DNA of 39,511 bases from Planctomycetota bacterium. GTDB taxonomy: Bacteria; Planctomycetota; Phycisphaerae; Phycisphaerales; SM1A02. The DNA is taken from the NCBI GenBank assembly GCA_016872915.1, contig VGYQ01000017.1:1-39511 (forward strand), read 5' to 3'. The notes under the pieces are model-generated. The model searched no databases, had not been told where the DNA came from, and saw only the letters and a list, made by a program, of their open reading frames with translations. Shown here in pieces: positions 24,986-34,611 of the stretch (its first letter is position 1; the number at the start of each line of letters is the position of its first letter). The translations under genes and the position numbers were made by a program.

Positions 24986-25045
24986 GGGTTTGCTCCGTGG
25001 AGCCCCTCAGTCTACGGAACGCCCCCGAACCCGGGTCGCCACGAG

Positions 25046-26170
25046 TCAGTTGTTGAAGAGCGCCTCGTACAGTTCGACGATCCCGCGTCCCTGCGTGGCA
25101 ACGGTCTCGAAGATCGGCCGACCCGATGCGATATCGAGCAGTTCGCGCACAAGCTTCGCCTCGCCTGCGTGGTCTGCCTTGTTTGCGATGAAGAGGTCGG
25201 CAATCTCCAGAATGCCGGCCTTGTCCATCTGAACGCTGTCGCCCATGCCTGGCACGGTCACCACCGCAGTCCGATCCACGAAATGACGGATTGCAACATC
25301 GTTCTGTCCGGCGCCGACCGTTTCAACCACCAGATGATCAAAGCCGGCAGCTCCGACAAGCCCAATCAGTTGTTCCAGCGTTCGGTAGTCCTCGCCGATG
25401 ATCGCCATGCTTCGGTAGAACACCCCTTCATCCACGGCATTGAAGTCGACGCGAAGGCGGTCACCAAGCAGCGCGCCGCCGGTGATCGGACTCATGGGAT
25501 CAAAGGCAATGACTGCGGTGCGTCGACCACGCCGTACTGCTTCAGATGCCATTGCAGCAACGAGCGTGCTCTTGCCGGCACCTGGCGCGCCCGTAATGCC
25601 GATCACGCGCGCAGGCCGCCGCAGTGTGGTCGATGCGGGGAGCGTGCCAGCCGCAGCCATCGACATCAGCCTGCCAAGTTGTGCCGTGGGATGCGCGGAC
25701 TGGTGGAGTGGGGCGTAGGGACGGACCGATCCGCGCACGCTCTCCACAATCTGATCCATGCCCGTCCCCGTGTGATAGATCCGGGCCACGCCAGCTTCCA
25801 GAAGCGTGGTGACATCTTCCTGCGGGATGATGCCGCCGACATTCACGGGAATGTCCGATCGCCCGGCAGACTTCAACTCTTCGAGCAGCTTCGGGACGAG
25901 CACCAGATGCGAGTTGCTCATCATCGATGCCGCCACACAGTCGACGTCCTCATCACGCGCGCCGATGGCGAGACCGCGCGGGGTCTGCCAGAGTCCTGAA
26001 TAGATCACATGGATCCCACTGTCGCGCATGATCCGCGCGATGAGTTTCACACCGCGGTCATGTCCATCGAGTCCCATCTTGCCGAGCAGCACGCGGGGCC
26101 TGTGGGGGAGATCTGCACAGCGGTCCATCTTCGGGATGGCTGTGGTTGGCTCAGTGAGTCCACGGGGCAT
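25046..26170 (-). CDS. Fusion of cobalamin-binding (acyl-CoA mutase small subunit) and MeaB-type GTPase domains
   Basis: The 374-residue protein has two domains. Residues about 25-150 match the C-terminal B12-binding domain of methylmalonyl-CoA mutase: 'KMGLDGHDRGVKLIA' holds DxHxxG (D35, H37, G40), and 'VNVGGIIPQED' is the nucleotide-loop motif. Residues about 187-374 are a G3E GTPase of MeaB/ArgK type, with a P-loop 'GAPGAGKST' (194-202), 'FDPMSPITGGALLGDR', 'VETVGAGQNDV' and base-recognition 'NKAD' (330-333). IcmF has the same B12-to-GTPase order but continues into a catalytic mutase domain, which is absent here. The C-terminal dimerisation arm of stand-alone MeaB is also missing. It probably partners a separate mutase large subunit encoded elsewhere, both carrying and gating its B12. 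The ATG overlaps the upstream stop (TGATG). Confidence 0.88.
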   Translation of the reverse strand: MPRGLTEPTTAIPKMDRCADLPHRPRVLLGKMGLDGHDRGVKLIARIMRDSGIHVIYSGLWQTPRGLAIGARDEDVDCVAASMMSNSHLVLVPKLLEELKSAGRSDIPVNVGGIIPQEDVTTLLEAGVARIYHTGTGMDQIVESVRGSVRPYAPLHQSAHPTAQLGRLMSMAAAGTLPASTTLRRPARVIGITGAPGAGKSTLVAAMASEAVRRGRRTAVIAFDPMSPITGGALLGDRLRVDFNAVDEGVFYRSMAIIGEDYRTLEQLIGLVGAAGFDHLVVETVGAGQNDVAIRHFVDRTAVVTVPGMGDSVQMDKAGILEIADLFIANKADHAGEAKLVRELLDIASGRPIFETVATQGRGIVELYEALFNN

Positions 26171-26862
26171 CAGGACTTTTCCGTTGGGGTCGCGGTAGGC
26201 ACCTCGTTCGATTCATCGCCGACGGCGTCCGCCGCGGTGACCCGCTTCGCCTCCGTCGTCCACTCGGCAGGCAAGAAGCGATGCGCGAAGAACCCCACGA
26301 CTTTTTCCCCGTCTTGCAGCATGTAGTCATCTATCTCGATGCTCGTTCCATCAGCCGCTCGGACAACAGCGATGGATTTGCTCATCCAGCGTGACATATC
26401 AATCTCGGTCGCATGCCGAACCTCAATCATGGTCTTACCGCTTCGGAGGATTCCAGTCTCACTCCGTTCCGTCAGTTCCACTCGTTTCGTCTGTAACTTC
26501 ACGAGTGACAAAAGAAACCATGGCGCACTGATGACTCCGCAGCCAATGACATACACGTAGAGCTGGAGCGGACGATCCCACGCCGGGACTGGCGATGGCG
26601 GCGGTTGAAACTCGGCAACTCGCTTCTTCGACTGCTCGTAATCGGCCCGGTCCTCTGCGCTCAGCGACTTTCCTTCATCTGCCTTCTTCTGAAGCGAATC
26701 GAAGGTATTTTTTGCATCCTCGAAGTCGCGGTACGTCTGTTCATCGTGCGGAATTCGAATCCAGTAGTCGTACGCGCCCCAGACTCCGAGCCCAAAGCAG
26801 AGGACGACATAGACCCCGAGCCAGATCAAGCGCTTTGTTCTGGGTGTGCAGACGACTTCCAT
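26170..26862 (-). CDS. Uncharacterised two-helix membrane protein with PH-like cytoplasmic domain
   Basis: The protein has 230 residues from the ATG at 26862. I recognise no named family. Helix 1 (about 12-32) and helix 2 (about 96-118) flank a charged, probably coiled segment ('DEQTYRDFEDAKNTFDSLQKK'). The C-terminal ~100 residues are beta-rich ('KTMIEVRHATEIDMSRWMSK', 'TSIEIDDYMLQDGEKVVGFF') and resemble a bacterial PH-like domain. The frame extends to 26961 but would overlap the divergent gene; a TAGAAT hexamer 8 nt before the ATG supports the shorter start. It is first in a unit with the B12/MeaB fusion (TGATG overlap). Its base composition is lower in GC than its neighbours; lines 26461-26520 and 26701-26760 are about 47% GC by hand count. 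Confidence 0.6.
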   Translation of the reverse strand: MEVVCTPRTKRLIWLGVYVVLCFGLGVWGAYDYWIRIPHDEQTYRDFEDAKNTFDSLQKKADEGKSLSAEDRADYEQSKKRVAEFQPPPSPVPAWDRPLQLYVYVIGCGVISAPWFLLSLVKLQTKRVELTERSETGILRSGKTMIEVRHATEIDMSRWMSKSIAVVRAADGTSIEIDDYMLQDGEKVVGFFAHRFLPAEWTTEAKRVTAADAVGDESNEVPTATPTEKS

Positions 26863-26870
26863 TCTGGCTG

Positions 26871-26876
26871 ATTCTA
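26871..26876 (-). promoter_or_regulatory. Putative -10 element (TAGAAT) of the membrane protein/B12-MeaB/PrpD unit
   Basis: TAGAAT, 5 of 6 matches to TATAAT, ends 8 nt before the ATG at 26862. No obvious -35 is seen. It would start a near-leaderless transcript for the three-gene unit. Confidence 0.5.
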
Positions 26877-26887
26877 GCCATTTTGGT

Positions 26888-26915
26888 TTGACGAGGTCGT
26901 GTTTGCCGCTACCGT
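26888..26915 (+). promoter_or_regulatory. Promoter of the dockerin esterase gene
   Basis: TTGACG (26888-26893) and TACCGT (26910-26915) are 16 nt apart, the best -35/-10 pair on the plus strand of this window. Transcription would start at about 26922, exactly the ATG. The AAAGGA ahead of the in-frame GTG at 26931 would then be largely outside the mRNA, which favours the leaderless ATG. Confidence 0.6.
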
Positions 26916-26921
26916 GAAAGG

Positions 26922-29084
26922 ATGCCTCACGTGTCCTACCGCCTCCCCTCCCTGAGTGCATTTGTCATCTCCTGCAGCGCCTACGGGCAGTGCGCCGAGG
27001 ACTTGAACAACGACGGGACCGTGGATGCTCTTGATCTCGCCGAAGTGCTCGTCAGTTGGGGCCAGGCAGCGGGCGGTGACGTGAACGGCGACGGTGCCGT
27101 GGATGGCACTGACCTTGCCGCGGTGGTCTCCGCATGGGGTGCATCGTGCCCCGTCGGACCGCCAAAGGAAGTCAAACTGGCATGCCAGTCGATTGCGGTC
27201 GCGCCCTTCGCGTCGTTCGTGCAAACATTCACGGTGGGCAGCGCAGTCCGCGTGGGCATCGACCCTGCGCTGACGCCAGTGACCGCAGGTGGTGTCGCTG
27301 ATGTGTGGGTGGTCGCCAACCGCACTGCCGCCGAGTGGGCCGCGAACAACGTTCTGCAGGATGTCCGCGGTACGGCGCAGGCGATCACGCTCGGTTCGAC
27401 ACTCGCGGCCAATCTGTTCGAGTTGACAGGCGGAACAACGCTGTCGGGTGACGGCAATCTGGCGGTCGGCCGCGGCTACGACTTGGTGGTGGACATCAAC
27501 CGTGACGGTCGGCTCGGCGCAGGCGATCTGATCGATGGTGGGGGGGACACTGCGGGACTTTGGATCGCGCGAGATCCGACGGCTTCCGGACCACTGCAGG
27601 TGACAACGCTCTCGAGCTACACCGCGAGCGGCGCGACATCGGGTTTCACGACATCACGGCTGTGGTACCCGACCACCATCGCATCGCTCGGACAGCGACC
27701 ACTGGTCGTCATTTCCCACGGCAATGGTCATCAGTACACCTGGTACGACTACCTCGGAACGCATCTGGCAAGCTGGGGGTTCATCGTGATCAGCCACCAG
27801 AACAACACGGTCCCGGGGATTGAGACCGCCTCCACCACGACTCTTCAGCACACGAGCGCGATCATCGCACAGCAGAGCACGGTCGCTGGCGGCGCCATCA
27901 ACGGGCGAATCGACGTGTCGCGCATCGGCTGGATCGGACACAGTCGTGGCGGCGAAGGCATCGTTCGTGCGTACGACCGCATCTTCGACAACACCTATAC
28001 CCCAACGGGCTACGGACTCTCCAACATCAAGTTTCTCTGCTCGATCGCGCCGACGGACTTCCTTGGCGTCAATTCTGCAAACCCGCATGCCGCCAACTTC
28101 ATGCTGTTGTGGGGTTCTGCCGATGGCGATGTCAGTGGTATTCCGACCAACACGGTGACCTGGTCATTCAATCTGGCCGAACGCTGCACGGGCTTCCGAA
28201 ACACCGTCTATGTGCACGGGGCGGACCACAACGATTTCAACTGCTGCGGCACGAACGACTTCCAGGGTCCCACAGGCACGGCGATCAGCAACGCGGGTGC
28301 GCAGGCCGTTGCAAAGGCGTTCATCCTCGCTGCGCTGAAGTATCACCTCGAGTCGGAAACGGCGCTTGGCGAATTCCTCTGGCGACCGTCATCCTCGCTG
28401 CGCCCCCCGGGAGTCTCTTCGGCATTCACGGTTGTCAAGGAGGTCGTGCCCGCCGCGAGCGCCAACGTGCGCACCATCGACAACTTCCAGACGCAGACAG
28501 GCACGAGCACTTCAAGCAGTGGTGGGAGCGTGGTTTCGACGGTCACCAACATTTCGGAGGCTTTCGCGCGTGACACGGACTCGACCTACACCTGGAGCAC
28601 CGGCAATCCTCACAATGGCTCGATCCGCGCCACATCGACCGACACGCAGCGCATGGTCGCGTGGGACTGGAGTGTGTCGGCAGGCATGACCTGGGACTTG
28701 CTGCCTGCGCTGCGCGACCTTTCGACATGGAACTTCGTGCAGGTGCGCGTCGGTCAAGGGACGCGTCATCCCAATACCGTCACGCTCAATGGCGGCGCGA
28801 CCTTCACCTGGGTGCTGCAGGATGCGCAGGGAAATGTGTCGAAGGTGTCGAGCGGTGCCTCTGGCGAAGCCGTGAACCGCCCCTATCAACGCACGGGCAG
28901 TGGCACAGGTGCTGGATGGCAGAACGAACTGCGTACCGTGCAACTTCGGCTGCGTGACTTCAAGTCCGTGAACCCGCTGATCGACCTCTCGCGGATCGCC
29001 TCGGTGCGCATGGAGGTGGGCGGCTCGTCGGGAAGCACCACGGGTCGGTTCGTGATCGATGACCTGCAGTTTGTGAAGGAGTGA
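26922..29084 (+). CDS. Secreted alpha/beta hydrolase (esterase-like) with N-terminal dockerin pair
   Basis: The 720-residue exported protein has a short signal-like N-terminus ('LSAFVISCSAYGQC'). A type I dockerin-like pair of calcium loops follows (DLNNDGTVDALD at 27-38, DVNGDGAVDGTD at 53-64), ending in 'AWGA'. A beta-rich region about 85-235 includes a further calcium-loop-like 'DINRDGRLGAGD' (191-202). The hydrolase domain (about 245-450) has 'VVISHGNGH', nucleophile GHSRGG (339-344, Ser341), acid Asp401 or Asp403 in 'GSADGDVSG' and base His436 in 'HGADHNDF'. Residues about 490-720 look like a beta-sandwich carbohydrate-binding-type domain. It resembles cutinase/PET-hydrolase-like and chlorophyllase-like esterases; the substrate, perhaps an acylated polysaccharide or polyester, is unproven. 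GTG at 26931 is an alternative start. Confidence 0.78.
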   Translation: MPHVSYRLPSLSAFVISCSAYGQCAEDLNNDGTVDALDLAEVLVSWGQAAGGDVNGDGAVDGTDLAAVVSAWGASCPVGPPKEVKLACQSIAVAPFASFVQTFTVGSAVRVGIDPALTPVTAGGVADVWVVANRTAAEWAANNVLQDVRGTAQAITLGSTLAANLFELTGGTTLSGDGNLAVGRGYDLVVDINRDGRLGAGDLIDGGGDTAGLWIARDPTASGPLQVTTLSSYTASGATSGFTTSRLWYPTTIASLGQRPLVVISHGNGHQYTWYDYLGTHLASWGFIVISHQNNTVPGIETASTTTLQHTSAIIAQQSTVAGGAINGRIDVSRIGWIGHSRGGEGIVRAYDRIFDNTYTPTGYGLSNIKFLCSIAPTDFLGVNSANPHAANFMLLWGSADGDVSGIPTNTVTWSFNLAERCTGFRNTVYVHGADHNDFNCCGTNDFQGPTGTAISNAGAQAVAKAFILAALKYHLESETALGEFLWRPSSSLRPPGVSSAFTVVKEVVPAASANVRTIDNFQTQTGTSTSSSGGSVVSTVTNISEAFARDTDSTYTWSTGNPHNGSIRATSTDTQRMVAWDWSVSAGMTWDLLPALRDLSTWNFVQVRVGQGTRHPNTVTLNGGATFTWVLQDAQGNVSKVSSGASGEAVNRPYQRTGSGTGAGWQNELRTVQLRLRDFKSVNPLIDLSRIASVRMEVGGSSGSTTGRFVIDDLQFVKE

Positions 29085-29086
29085 AT

Positions 29087-29845
29087 GTGAAGCGAGCATC
29101 CCTGTCAGCGAGTGTTCTTGCGGCGAGCGCGGCAGCGGCGGGCATCTGGTGGAACGCCGGCGCGGCGGCGCAGCAGCCGCCTCAGGCATCGCAGCCCACG
29201 CCTGCCGACGAAGTGAATCGTCTGCCGGAACTTCCCAAGACACCATCCGCGAGCAGTACCGCGCAGCCTGTGTCCGTGCAGTGGGTGCAGTTGGCGAAGC
29301 CATATCCAAGTGACTTCCGCGCGGAACGGCCTCTCGTTCGTGCGGGCTGGTTGATGGTCGTCCGAGCGGATACTGCACTTCTGACCCCGCGTTCGCTGGC
29401 AGAGCCGCTGCTGCTCGCGGCGGGTGATGGTTGGACCACGAGCGTGGAGTGGATGCAGCATGGACATACGTCAGGGCACCGAGTCTGCTTCATTCCATGG
29501 GTCGGTGACGCGCAGCCATCCGGCTCGCCAGAGCTGCGTGGCTCATCGGAGTCGATCAAGGAACGTGCGAACCTTCGGGGACTTCGCATCTGGTTCGGTA
29601 CGCCTGAACTGCCGGAGCGCGTGGATGCTGCGATGCTTGCGCGCGAGCGCGCACTCGCGCAAACGAGCGGTCTGCAACCGACTCCAGCCGATCGCATGCC
29701 CGCTGCGAGCGCGGACCTGACGCTCGCGGACAGGGACGCACTGGTTGGGCGCATGAGACAGTTGGCTGCGCAGTGGTGCCCGGCAGAGGTGGAAGCCGAG
29801 GTCGAAGCGAAGGTCGAAGCCCAAGCGCCCGAGGGCGCGCGCTGA
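29087..29845 (+). CDS. Uncharacterised secreted protein following the dockerin esterase
   Basis: The protein has 252 residues from a GTG start with AAGGAG 5 nt upstream; the site overlaps the end of the preceding gene, so the pair is co-transcribed and probably coupled. A GTG two codons earlier (29081) overlaps that Shine-Dalgarno site and is less likely. 'KRASLSASVLAASAAAAGIWW' followed by 'AGAAAQQ' is a good signal peptide. The mature part starts with a Pro/Gln-rich stretch, then a domain of about 115 residues with 'LVRAGWLMVVRADTALLTPR' and 'RVCFIPWVG' that I cannot assign. The C-terminus has an acidic 'AEVEAEVEAKVEAQ' repeat. It ends 10 nt from the convergent zinc-ribbon membrane protein gene. 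Confidence 0.65.
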   Translation: MKRASLSASVLAASAAAAGIWWNAGAAAQQPPQASQPTPADEVNRLPELPKTPSASSTAQPVSVQWVQLAKPYPSDFRAERPLVRAGWLMVVRADTALLTPRSLAEPLLLAAGDGWTTSVEWMQHGHTSGHRVCFIPWVGDAQPSGSPELRGSSESIKERANLRGLRIWFGTPELPERVDAAMLARERALAQTSGLQPTPADRMPAASADLTLADRDALVGRMRQLAAQWCPAEVEAEVEAKVEAQAPEGAR

Positions 29846-29855
29846 AGCCTGGGCG

Positions 29856-31093
29856 CTAGAGCGCGGCTTCGCCCATGGCTTGCTGGAAGGGTTGCGCCGG
29901 AGTTGCGGGGGCGTTCAGCAGGTAGCGAACTGCGGATCGGTCGACCAATGTGCCGCACTCGGGACATGTCGCACTGCCCTCAAGATGAGAGACATCATGG
30001 CGACACAGTGGGCAGCGCACATCATTGAATGCGATCAGGATGCGAAGCCCACAGTGCTTGCAGGAGTCGCCTCCAGGAACGAACCGACTTCGCTTGCCGC
30101 AGCGCGGACAGAGGATCTCCGTTGACTCGATGGTCGCTGACTTGCTGATGCGCTTGGCTCCGACGCGGTAGATCACTCCAACTGCGATCGTCAGGCACAG
30201 GGCGATCATCAGGTCCGCGGTCAGCAACCGCGCTGGGAGGAAGTTGCTGCCAGCATGCGACTGGCCATTGACCAGCCAGCACGAGAGTCCGCCTGCCACA
30301 AGAAGAAGCGCGATGATGGCGGGCACGAGGCGACGCTCGATGATGCCCAGCGGCAGTGCGGCTGTTGCGCCGAGGACCGCCAGTGATCCCGCGGTGAACG
30401 AGAGAGGAAACGCGACTTGCAACTCCCAGATGTCGTTGAAGCGGTCTTGCAGCACGATCAGCGTCCACTGCAGTGCCGCTGCGCACACAATCACGATGCC
30501 AAGTGCGCAGGCAATCCGGACGAAGCGTGAGCGAGAGGGCGTCACGCCGCACGCGCACGCAGCGAGGCAGCATGCGGAGCCGGTCAGAACGGTCCACATT
30601 CCCATTGCGTGGTCGATGTCCGTTCGACCTGTCCACCGAAGAGCCGCGGTTGCAACAACGGCTGCCGGTCCACATGCTGCGACGCCAATGAGCAGCAGCG
30701 CACCCCACGCCATGCGCCGTGTTCGCAGGATTGGAGATCCTGCATGCCTCAGCGGAACAATGAGCGCTGGGAATGTCATGCCGATCAGGAACATGAGCGC
30801 AACCACCGCATCCTCGCGGAGGATGGTGCTTGGCGCCCAGATCAGCGTCAGCCCGAGCGCCGCGAGCAGTCCGATTACCACGGCAGTGGCGATACAGAGA
30901 GGCGTCAGCGCAATCTCATCGCTTCGCGGGAGCGTGGGCAGCAGCAGTCCACAACCCACAACGATGATGACACAGCTGCCGACTGCCTTCGCGAGCAGGT
31001 CGCCCTGGGCGTCGAAGAGCAGCAGAGCCACCATCAGCGCTCCTGCCGCGAAGAGCGACAGCAGCATCAGGCGGATGACGAGCAGACGCAGCG

Positions 31094-31097
<4 letters not shown>
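29856..31097 (-). CDS. Polytopic membrane protein with two C-terminal zinc ribbons, coupled to clpC
   Basis: The 413-residue protein has about ten predicted transmembrane helices between residues 4 and 310. A soluble C-terminal tail carries two zinc-ribbon motifs: C330-x2-C333-x12-C346-x2-C349 and C362-x2-C365-x12-C378-x2-C381. The family is not known to me; planctomycetes have many membrane proteins with zinc-ribbon ends. The GTG start overlaps the clpC stop by 4 nt (GTGA), so translation is coupled to clpC. Four CxxC motifs encoded next to clpC recall McsA, the zinc-binding ClpC adaptor of Firmicutes, but McsA is soluble and has a UVR-type region not seen here. A role as a membrane-tethered ClpC partner is only a hypothesis. 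Confidence 0.7.
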
Positions 31098-33643
<2,546 letters not shown>

Positions 33644-33725
33644 GGGGAACCTCCTGTTGGTGAATCACTGATCCTACGACCCTCAACCTCATGCCGCCGA
33701 ACGACTCCCAGCGGGCGGCACTCGT

Positions 33726-33741
33726 CAGCGGCATACCGCTG
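33726..33741 (-). promoter_or_regulatory. Hairpin at the 5' end of the clpC leader
   Basis: CAGCGG and CCGCTG form a 6-bp stem with a 4-nt loop beginning at the expected transcript start, where it could protect the mRNA. A second inverted repeat (33693-33698 with 33714-33719) follows within the same leader. Neither matches the CIRCE element or the CtsR box as I know them. Confidence 0.35.
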
Positions 33742-33748
33742 CTGAGGA

Positions 33749-33777
33749 ACTATCGGATTCGTTTCACCAACACTCAA
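33749..33777 (-). promoter_or_regulatory. Putative clpC promoter
   Basis: TTGAGT (33777-33772) and GATAGT (33754-33749), 17 nt apart on the minus strand, match four of six positions each of the -35 and -10 consensus. Initiation near 33742 gives a leader of about 100 nt. It lies in the 263-nt gap between lolD and clpC. The rest of that gap holds no gene I can support. Confidence 0.5.
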
Positions 33778-33906
33778 CCCATGCCGTCAAGATTCTTGGA
33801 CACATGCTGGGATTGGCAAATCGCTTTGCATCAGCACAAGAATTGGTAAAAGACGCACCGATAGGCGTTTGTGAGTAGTCCTCGCCATTCGCCCGGATCA
33901 GGAGGA

Positions 33907-34611
33907 TCATTGTGCGGCGGCGGAGTCGCTTGTGCCGTTGGTCAGATGAACCTGCCGGGTTGCGCGGGCGGCCACCTCACGGTCGTGGGTCACCATGACG
34001 ATGGTCAGACCTTGCTTGTGCCGTTCGGCGAGGAGGTCGAGGATGCCCGCGCCTGTCGTGGCGTCCAGATTGCCTGTTGGTTCATCCGCCAGCAGCACGG
34101 CGGGGCGATTGATCAGCGCACGTGCGATCGCCACGCGTTGGCGTTCACCACCGGAAAGCTGTGAGGGTCGGTGCGTGAGGCGATGATCGAGACCGAAAGC
34201 CCCGAGAAGGGCCTCTGCGTCGCGGCGAAGAGCCGTGCGTCTCTTCGCGCGCGCGCCAAAAACAAGCGCCGGCAACAGCGTGTTCTCAAGCACACTCAAC
34301 TCGGGCAACAAGTGATAGAACTGGAAGACGAATCCAATGTCACGATTTCGGTAGGTGTCCAGGGCAGAACCGGGTTGCAGAGAGAGAGGCTCGCCACGAA
34401 AGCGAATCTCTCCTTTGCCGGCATCTGGGCGATCCAGACCGCCGAGCAGATGCATCAGCGTGCTCTTGCCGGATCCGGACGATCCAAGAACTGCAAGCCA
34501 TTCGCCGCTGTGCACGGCCAAATCCACGCCGCGAAGGACTTCGACGCCGTGCGCACCGAAGCGGTAGGTCTTGTGAACGCGGCACGCCTGGAGGAGTGGC
34601 TGCTCAGCCAT
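33907..34611 (-). CDS. lolD: Lipoprotein-releasing system ATP-binding protein LolD
   Basis: This 234-residue ABC ATPase of the LolD/MacB-type clade energises extraction of lipoproteins from the inner membrane. It has Walker A GSSGSGKST (43-51), 'GFVFQFYHLLPELSVLENTLLP', which is the clade-typical Q-loop region, the signature LSGGERQ (152-158), Walker B 'AVLLADEP' with 'TGNLD', and 'VMVTHD' as the H-loop. The ATG at 34611 gives the standard length and overlaps the permease stop by 8 nt. The longer frame to 34671 lies within the permease gene. The several lipoproteins in this window are plausible cargo types. The periplasmic carrier LolA is not in the window. Confidence 0.92.
   Translation of the reverse strand: MAEQPLLQACRVHKTYRFGAHGVEVLRGVDLAVHSGEWLAVLGSSGSGKSTLMHLLGGLDRPDAGKGEIRFRGEPLSLQPGSALDTYRNRDIGFVFQFYHLLPELSVLENTLLPALVFGARAKRRTALRRDAEALLGAFGLDHRLTHRPSQLSGGERQRVAIARALINRPAVLLADEPTGNLDATTGAGILDLLAERHKQGLTIVMVTHDREVAARATRQVHLTNGTSDSAAAQ

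Noticed and set aside
24863-25999. 378-residue plus-strand frame opposite the B12/MeaB fusion
   Set aside because: It is antisense to intact P-loop, NKAD and DxHxxG motifs; the translation is Arg/His-rich and shadow-like.
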